Origin: CAYRFE01 sp964539615
GTDB lineage: Bacteria; Macinerneyibacteriota; Macinerneyibacteria; Macinerneyibacteriales; CAYRFE01
Direction: 5' to 3'
Length of the DNA stretch: 11,413 bases
Assembly: GCA_964539615.1 (NCBI GenBank)
Contig: CAZIJP010000085.1
Span: 1 to 11,413 of the forward strand
The notes under the pieces are model-generated. The model was not told the origin of the DNA, ran no database searches, and saw nothing but the letters and a program-made list of their open reading frames with translations. Below are positions 6,905 through 11,413 of this stretch, in pieces. The number at the start of each line of letters is the position of its first letter. Position 1 is the first letter of the stretch. Both the position numbers and the translations under genes were made by a program.

Positions 6905-8068
6905 ATGCAGTTATCGAGGATCGTAGAATCGCTGGAGTCGTCACCGACACTGGCGGTCACCCGCAAGGTTGCAGAACTCAAGGCTAAAGGGGAGAAAGTG
7001 ATCGCTTTTGGTGCAGGAGAACCGGATTTCAATACACCGGAATATATTCGCACGGCAGCAACTGAGGCCATGAACAGCGGCAAGACCAAATATACCGTTT
7101 CATCGGGTATTCCCGAGCTTAAAGAAGCGATATGCAAAAAACTTGCCGATGATAACGGCGTTACCTACAAAGCGAAAAACATTCTTGTTTCAAACGGAGC
7201 AAAGCATGCATTATGGAATGCCGTTTTTTCATTAGTGAACGACGGTGACGAGGTAATGGTGTTTGCGCCGTATTGGGTATCGTACACCGAGCAAATAAAG
7301 ACAGCGCGCGGTGTGCCGGTGATCATAAATTGCCCGGCTGACAATAATTTCGAACCGCGTATGGAGGACATTGAAAATAACTATACGTCCAGAACCAAAT
7401 TACTTATTCTCAATACGCCTAATAATCCGACCGGCGCAGTGTATTCCGAAAAATTCATGAAAGAGCTTGCTAATTTTGTCATTAAAAAAAATATATGGGT
7501 CATTTCGGACGAGATCTATGAAAAACTTATCTATGACGGAGCGAAGCATTTTTCGATCGCTACGTTCATTCCCGAACACACGATCATCATTAACGGTGTT
7601 TCCAAGGCCTATGCGATGACCGGATGGCGTATCGGGTATGCGGCTGGCCCTGACCACGTTATAAAGGCAATGGGAACCCTTCAGGAGCAGATCACATCAT
7701 GTCCTAATTCAATATCCCAGTATGCATCATTCGCGGCATTAAGTCAGGTTACCGGCGATCTTGCAATGATGTGCGGCGAGTTCAAAAAAAGGCGCGATTA
7801 TATGGTCGAGCGCTTGAATAAAATCCCCGGCATCAAATGTAATGTGCCGCCCGGTGCATTTTATGTTTTCCCCGATGTGCGAGACTTGATGGCGGCCAAA
7901 GGATTTGTCACATCCGATGCGCTGATCGAATATATTCTTGATAACGTCAAGGTGGCGGGCGTCAGCGGCAGTGCATTCGGTATGGAAGGATTTATTCGGT
8001 TTTCTTATGCTACATCTCTTGAGGCAATTAGGGAAGGTATGGACCGTATTGAGGAGTTGTTCAAATGA
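6905..8068 (+). CDS. aspC: Pyridoxal-phosphate aminotransferase, class I (aspartate aminotransferase type)
   Basis: It transfers the amino group between an amino acid and 2-oxoglutarate or oxaloacetate; aspartate is the most likely substrate. The 387 residues fit subgroup I-gamma. Visible landmarks are FGAGEPDFNTP (35-45), the substrate-ring residues Tyr123-Trp124 in APYWVSY, NTPNNPTG (170-177, Asn174), SDEIYEKL (201-208, with Asp202 and Tyr205 contacting PLP), GVSKAYAMTGWRIGYAAG (231-248) with Lys234 as the PLP Schiff base and Arg242 for the phosphate, and FIRFSYA (363-369) with Arg365 for the substrate carboxylate. Lys234 has the same number as in the well-known Thermus enzyme. Related members accept aromatic amino acids or alanine, so exact specificity is uncertain. 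The gene starts 11 nt after pta and its stop overlaps the next start (ATGA), suggesting translational coupling. Confidence 0.92.
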   Translation: MQLSRIVESLESSPTLAVTRKVAELKAKGEKVIAFGAGEPDFNTPEYIRTAATEAMNSGKTKYTVSSGIPELKEAICKKLADDNGVTYKAKNILVSNGAKHALWNAVFSLVNDGDEVMVFAPYWVSYTEQIKTARGVPVIINCPADNNFEPRMEDIENNYTSRTKLLILNTPNNPTGAVYSEKFMKELANFVIKKNIWVISDEIYEKLIYDGAKHFSIATFIPEHTIIINGVSKAYAMTGWRIGYAAGPDHVIKAMGTLQEQITSCPNSISQYASFAALSQVTGDLAMMCGEFKKRRDYMVERLNKIPGIKCNVPPGAFYVFPDVRDLMAAKGFVTSDALIEYILDNVKVAGVSGSAFGMEGFIRFSYATSLEAIREGMDRIEELFK

Positions 8069-9198
8069 TAATGGAATTAATGTTCAAGGATTTTCTCGAG
8101 ATGGTGGCGATCCCTTCTCCTTCCGGGAAAGAAAAAGATATATGTGCATACCTTGTCGAAAAAATGAAAAATCTTGGTTTTGAGGTTAAGACCGATAAAG
8201 CAGGCGAAACATGTAAATCCGACGGTTATAACATTTACGGATTGCTCAAAGGCGACCCTGCAAAAAAAGGCGTCATTCTCAGCGTGCATTCGGATACCGT
8301 AGTGCCTGCAGCGGTGCAACATCCCGTTATCGACGGATCGGTGATCCGCAGCGACGGCAACAGTGTACTCGGCGGCGACGATAAAGCAGGTATCGCGATA
8401 ATATTCGATACAATCCGCGCATTGAAAGAACAAAAGATCGGACACGGGGATATCGAAGTCTGTATTTCCATTTCAGAAGAAGTGGGATTGCTCGGCGCAA
8501 AAGCTTTTGACGTAAGCTGGTTCAAAAACAAGGAAATGATCATTTTTGATATGACCGATATGGATAAGATCGGATATGCTTCTGTCGGACAGAAAAATTT
8601 CTCATTTACTATTAAGGGTAAAGCTGCTCATGCAGGCCTTGAACCGGAAAAAGGTATCAATGCTATCGTTGTGGCTGCGGCGATCATTGCTAAGCTCCCA
8701 AACGGACGTATCGATTTTGAGACGACCACCAGTGTCGGTACAATTCAGGGCGGGATGGCTACCAATATCGTGCCTGAGTTTGTGACATTTACCGGAGAGC
8801 TTCGATCACACAATAAAGAAAAGCTGGATTACTATATACAGCAGATCTTGCATACTGCGTGGGAAACCATACGAGATTTTAAAATAAACGATAAAGGTAC
8901 ATGGTATTATCCGGAATTACAGTATGAGATCAAAACTCGGTATAATCCCTTCTGCTTACCAACCGATACTCCGGTCATTAACGATCTGTGCAAGGCTGGA
9001 GAAGCGCTCAATAGAAAACAGACCCTTGTGAAATGTAACGGCGGTAACGACGGTAATGTGTTCAATGAAAAAGGCATATCCGGTGTAGTGATCGGTATCG
9101 GGATGAACGATGTGCATTCCGTAAAAGAAAATATTGACTATAATGATATGAAGCGTGTTCGCGACCTTATGGTGGAATTCTTCAAATTGAGGAGCTGA
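8065..9198 (+). CDS. M20 family metallopeptidase, peptidase T-like
   Basis: This is a cytoplasmic zinc exopeptidase of 377 residues, probably releasing N-terminal residues from tripeptides or similar small peptides. The metal site is complete: VHSDTV (74-79, His75 with catalytic Asp77), GGDDKAG (103-109, bridging Asp105), SISEEVGLLGA (135-145, catalytic Glu138 and ligand Glu139), Asp162 in IIFDMTD, and His351 in NDVHSVKE. GKAAHAG (185-191) is in the dimerisation lid domain, with His189 the usual second-subunit contact. The overall pattern fits the peptidase T-like (PepT2) subgroup rather than dapE or argE, but I cannot exclude another M20 activity. The start at 8065 overlaps the aminotransferase stop as ATGA, with GAGGAG 8 nt upstream; ATG at 8071 is less well placed. 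It would feed free amino acids to the adjacent transaminase. Confidence 0.88.
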   Translation: MIMELMFKDFLEMVAIPSPSGKEKDICAYLVEKMKNLGFEVKTDKAGETCKSDGYNIYGLLKGDPAKKGVILSVHSDTVVPAAVQHPVIDGSVIRSDGNSVLGGDDKAGIAIIFDTIRALKEQKIGHGDIEVCISISEEVGLLGAKAFDVSWFKNKEMIIFDMTDMDKIGYASVGQKNFSFTIKGKAAHAGLEPEKGINAIVVAAAIIAKLPNGRIDFETTTSVGTIQGGMATNIVPEFVTFTGELRSHNKEKLDYYIQQILHTAWETIRDFKINDKGTWYYPELQYEIKTRYNPFCLPTDTPVINDLCKAGEALNRKQTLVKCNGGNDGNVFNEKGISGVVIGIGMNDVHSVKENIDYNDMKRVRDLMVEFFKLRS

Positions 9199-9199
9199 C

Positions 9200-9646
9200 A
9201 TGAACATACTCACGAAATCTGGGGAACAGTTGGAAATTATTGAGAACGATATGTATACGTTTCCCCACGGTCTGGTGGGATTTGAGAAATTTACTCGTTT
9301 TGTGATAATCGATCCTGAGGAGAACAGTACCTTCAAATGGCTGCAATGCGTTGATGCCCCTGATGTGGCTTTTGTGGTCACGGCGCCGGCGCTTTTTTGG
9401 CCGGATTATCGTGTGGCAGTACAGCGGGAATTATTGGAAGAAATAGAGATTAGCAACGAGGCAGATGCCGTGATCATTGTCATTGTCAACACCCCCGACG
9501 GCAGTCTTGAAAATATGACGGCTAATCTTGTCGGTCCGATCATCATCAATATGAACAATAAGCGGGCAAAGCAGATAATCCTCAGCGATCCGCACTATTC
9601 AACGAAACACAGCATTGCCGATGCGATCCGGAGAGCAACATGTTAA
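9200..9646 (+). CDS. fliW: Flagellar assembly factor FliW
   Basis: FliW binds flagellin in the cytoplasm and, when flagellin is exported, binds and inhibits CsrA, so it links filament assembly to flagellin translation. The 148-residue product is of normal length. It shows YTFPHGLVGFEKFTRFVIID (19-38), WLQCVDAPDVAFVVTAP (48-64), FWPDYRV (67-73), and near the C-terminus NLVGPIIINMNNKRAKQIIL (109-128) with HYSTKHSI. These blocks are diagnostic. GAGGAG ends 5 nt before the ATG, and the gene starts 1 nt after the peptidase stop. Its last 7 nt overlap csrA. In many bacteria fliW-csrA follows the hook-filament genes flgK-flgL; here metabolic genes precede it instead. Confidence 0.95.
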   Translation: MNILTKSGEQLEIIENDMYTFPHGLVGFEKFTRFVIIDPEENSTFKWLQCVDAPDVAFVVTAPALFWPDYRVAVQRELLEEIEISNEADAVIIVIVNTPDGSLENMTANLVGPIIINMNNKRAKQIILSDPHYSTKHSIADAIRRATC

Positions 9647-9888
9647 TACTCAGCAGAAAAAAAGACGAAAGTATCATGATCGGCGAAAACATAGAGATAC
9701 GTATCATAGAAGTACGTGGAGATCAGGTAAAAATCGGCATTGAAGCCCCGGAAGATGTAAAAGTGTACAGAAAAGAGATCTATATCCAAATTTGTCAGGA
9801 AAATAAGGAAGCTGCACGCGCCGTTTCGGATATAACGCTGCTTAATAAACTCGTAAAAAACCAAAAGAACAACGAAAAACAAGAGTAA
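9640..9888 (+). CDS. csrA: Carbon storage regulator CsrA (RNA-binding translational regulator)
   Basis: CsrA is a small dimeric protein that binds GGA motifs in mRNA leaders and blocks or alters translation. The 82-residue product starts MLILSRKKDESIMIG with the conserved Leu4 and Arg6, and continues through KIGIEAPEDVKVYRKEIY (31-48), in which Arg44 is the essential RNA-contacting residue; the usual His43 is Tyr. Residues from about 60 onward form a polar extension. FliW-partnered CsrA proteins such as that of Bacillus are longer than the enterobacterial form, and the extension contributes to FliW binding. The ATG overlaps the fliW stop, with GGAG 8 nt upstream inside fliW. I see no clear terminator after the gene, so some transcripts may continue into the lysine aminotransferase gene. 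Confidence 0.96.
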   Translation: MLILSRKKDESIMIGENIEIRIIEVRGDQVKIGIEAPEDVKVYRKEIYIQICQENKEAARAVSDITLLNKLVKNQKNNEKQE

Positions 9889-9894
9889 AGTCGG

Positions 9895-9988
9895 TTTTGC
9901 TCGCGTATACGTGATTTTGAGCTGTTTTGGTCAATTTTGGCTCAATATCGGTCGTAATTGGCGAAAAACGGCTAAAATTGCCCGAATT
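9895..9988 (+). promoter_or_regulatory. Helically phased A/T tracts (probable curved DNA) upstream of the lysine aminotransferase promoter
   Basis: Short A/T-only tracts of 4-6 bp recur at 9895-9898, 9906-9909, 9914-9918, 9925-9928, 9934-9938, 9944-9948, 9955-9959, 9964-9968, 9974-9979 and 9985-9988. They are separated by G/C-rich bases, and their centres are on average 10.0 bp apart over nine intervals. Such phasing with the helical repeat produces intrinsic curvature, known to stimulate some bacterial promoters and to attract nucleoid proteins. The array ends 3 bp before the -35 box. Some tracts are mixed A/T (TATA, AATAT), which bend less than pure A-tracts. Confidence 0.6.
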
Positions 9989-9991
9989 GTA

Positions 9992-10020
9992 TTGACAGGG
10001 TGTTTTTTAACAGGTAGAAT
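9992..10020 (+). promoter_or_regulatory. Strong sigma-70 promoter of the lysine aminotransferase gene
   Basis: A perfect TTGACA (9992-9997), the optimal 17-nt spacer and TAGAAT (10015-10020, 5 of 6) make the best promoter match in the window. A start near 10027 gives a leader of about 26 nt. Confidence 0.85.
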
Positions 10021-10036
10021 TTGCTCACGGAAACAA

Positions 10037-10043
10037 AAGGAGG
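10037..10043 (+). promoter_or_regulatory. Ribosome binding site deciding the lysine aminotransferase start
   Basis: AAGGAGG lies 9 nt before the ATG at 10053. It directly abuts an in-frame GTG at 10044, which therefore cannot be its start codon. The GGA core, together with ACGGA at 10027-10031, also makes the leader a possible CsrA target. Confidence 0.85.
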
Positions 10044-10052
10044 GTGATATAT

Positions 10053-11360
10053 ATGTCAACTATCACACCAAAAAACGTGCATGAAGTGCTCGGGCGTCAC
10101 ATGCTCGCAGACGGCTTTGATATGGTGTACGACCTGGAGAAAAGCAAGGGAGCGTATATTTACGACTCGCGTAATGACGTTATGCTACTCGATATGTTCT
10201 CGTTTTTCGCTTCTCAACCGGTAGGCCACAACCATCCGAAGATCCGCGATCCGAAATTCGTGGAAAAAATGGGTAAAGTTGCAATCGGCAATCCGTCGAA
10301 CAGCGACATTTACACAGTAGAGATGGCTGAGTTCGTGGACGCAGTAGCCCGCATTGCTAAACCGGATTATATGAAGTACATGTTCTTCGTAGCCGGCGGC
10401 GCCTTGGCAATCGAAAACGCAGTGAAGACCGCGTTTGACTGGAAGATCAGAAAGAATTTCAAAAAAGGTTACAAAGAGGAAAAAGGCTCAAAGATCATTC
10501 ATTTCAAGGAAGCTTTCCATGGCCGTACCGGGTATACCCTTACCATGACCAATACTCACGACCCGCGTAAGACCAAGTTCTTCCCGAAATTTGACTGGCC
10601 TCGTGTAGACAATCCGAAGATCGTTTTCCCACTTGAAAAACACCTCAATGATGTTGTTGAAGCGGAAAAGCGTTCAATAGCTCAGATCATGGATGCACTT
10701 GCAAAGAATAAAGATGATATCGCCGGATTGATCATTGAGTCCATACAGGGCGAAGGCGGCGACAACCATTTCCGTCCGGAATTCATGCAACAGCTTCAGA
10801 CCATCTGCCGCGAGAACGAGATGATGTTTATCGTCGACGAAGTTCAGTCCGGCTGCGGTTTGACCGGTAAGATGTGGGCATTCGAACACTATGGAATCCA
10901 ACCGGATATCGTTGCGTTTGGTAAAAAAATGCAGGTTTGCGGTATATTCGTCAGCCCGCGTGTTGATGAAGTGGAAGACAACGTATTCCATGAGGCAAGC
11001 CGTATCAACTCCACCTGGGGCGGCAACCTTGCCGATATGGTACGCGCAACCCGTTACCTCGAGATCATCAAAGAAGACAACCTTGTTGAGAACGCAGCCA
11101 AGATGGGCGAATACTTCATCGGTAAACTTCGCACTCTCGAAGGTAAGATCACCAATATCCGCGGGAAAGGCCTCATGATGGCTTTCGATCTGAAAGACAC
11201 TGATGCGCGCGGTAAATTCGTAAGCGAAATGTACAAAGAGAACGTTGTCGTACTTCCGTGCGGCGCCGTATCCGTGCGTTTCCGTCCGTTCCTTGACGTT
11301 ACCAAAGCTGATCTCGATACCGCTTTCGCAGCGATCGAAAAAGCATTGTCACGCGTCTGA
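10053..11360 (+). CDS. lat: L-lysine 6-aminotransferase (lysine epsilon-transaminase)
   Basis: It moves the epsilon-amino group of lysine to 2-oxoglutarate, giving 2-aminoadipate 6-semialdehyde (cyclising to piperideine-6-carboxylate) and glutamate. The 435 residues follow the actinobacterial enzymes closely through VHEVLGRHMLADG (9-21), NPSNSDIY (80-87), GGALAIENAVKTAFDWK (115-131), AFHGRTGYTLTMTNT (154-168), KFFPKFDWPRVD (175-186), HFRPEFM (239-245) and INSTWGGNLADMVRA (318-332). As a class III PLP enzyme it has Lys291 (AFGKK) as Schiff-base residue, Asp262 in VDEVQSGCGL, and Glu234 in QGEGGD, equivalent to the gating Glu243 of the Mycobacterium enzyme. Arg158 and Arg411 match its substrate-carboxylate arginines. 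EPIQGEGG is ESIQGEGG here. Phe codons are TTC in 23 of 29 cases, suggesting high expression. It is transcribed alone. Confidence 0.93.
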   Translation: MSTITPKNVHEVLGRHMLADGFDMVYDLEKSKGAYIYDSRNDVMLLDMFSFFASQPVGHNHPKIRDPKFVEKMGKVAIGNPSNSDIYTVEMAEFVDAVARIAKPDYMKYMFFVAGGALAIENAVKTAFDWKIRKNFKKGYKEEKGSKIIHFKEAFHGRTGYTLTMTNTHDPRKTKFFPKFDWPRVDNPKIVFPLEKHLNDVVEAEKRSIAQIMDALAKNKDDIAGLIIESIQGEGGDNHFRPEFMQQLQTICRENEMMFIVDEVQSGCGLTGKMWAFEHYGIQPDIVAFGKKMQVCGIFVSPRVDEVEDNVFHEASRINSTWGGNLADMVRATRYLEIIKEDNLVENAAKMGEYFIGKLRTLEGKITNIRGKGLMMAFDLKDTDARGKFVSEMYKENVVVLPCGAVSVRFRPFLDVTKADLDTAFAAIEKALSRV

Positions 11361-11383
11361 TATTTACACTACGATCTTTACGG

Positions 11384-11413
11384 CCGCCCTTCGACAGAGG
11401 GGCGGTTTTTTTT
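11384..11413 (+). terminator. Rho-independent terminator of the lysine aminotransferase gene
   Basis: A stem CCGCCC (11384-11389) with GGGCGG (11400-11405) and a loop of about 10 nt is followed by eight T (11406-11413) at the window edge. It lies 23 nt after the stop codon. Confidence 0.92.

Noticed and set aside
10044..10052. GTG at 10044 as the start of the lysine aminotransferase
   Set aside because: It abuts the AAGGAGG sequence with no spacing, whereas ATG at 10053 is 9 nt away and gives the expected N-terminus.

Overview
The window reads as a chromosomal segment of a flagellated, probably anaerobic bacterium of moderate GC content that ferments peptides and amino acids. The support is a fliW-csrA pair (flagellin homeostasis), a short-form phosphate acetyltransferase (acetyl-CoA to acetyl phosphate), two metallopeptidases, an aspartate-type aminotransferase and an L-lysine 6-aminotransferase. 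Ribosome binding sites are strong AAGGAGG types and promoters look like ordinary sigma-70 elements. I cannot fix the phylum: a spirochaete or an anaerobic candidate phylum would fit, but nothing in the window decides it. There are no rRNA, tRNA, CRISPR or insertion sequence features.

Left part (1-4372, all minus strand). In transcription order from the right, this holds an M24B Xaa-Pro aminopeptidase with a clear intrinsic terminator, a secreted alpha/beta hydrolase fused to C-terminal TPR-like repeats, a truncated EamA-type transporter of which only the first two membrane helices survive, and the N-terminal 116 residues of a histidine phosphatase that runs off the window edge. The stretch 350-937 is sparse, AT-rich and looks eroded.

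Middle part (4373-9888). A divergent intergenic region of about 250 bp carries a promoter in each direction. The rightward promoter drives a compact run of six plus-strand genes: DUF1015, pta, aspartate aminotransferase, peptidase T-like M20 peptidase, fliW, csrA. Gaps are 18, 11, -4, 1 and -7 nt. This physically couples acetate and amino-acid metabolism to the FliW-CsrA post-transcriptional switch, and includes one uncharacterised family (DUF1015).

Right part (9889-11413). A single-gene unit encodes L-lysine 6-aminotransferase. It has a near-consensus promoter, a strong ribosome binding site, C-ending codon preference unlike pta, and a strong terminator. Directly upstream of the promoter are about ten short A/T tracts spaced on average exactly 10 bp apart, the pattern of intrinsically curved DNA. 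This is the most striking non-coding signal in the window. Taken together the gene looks built for high expression, which suggests that lysine metabolism matters to this organism.
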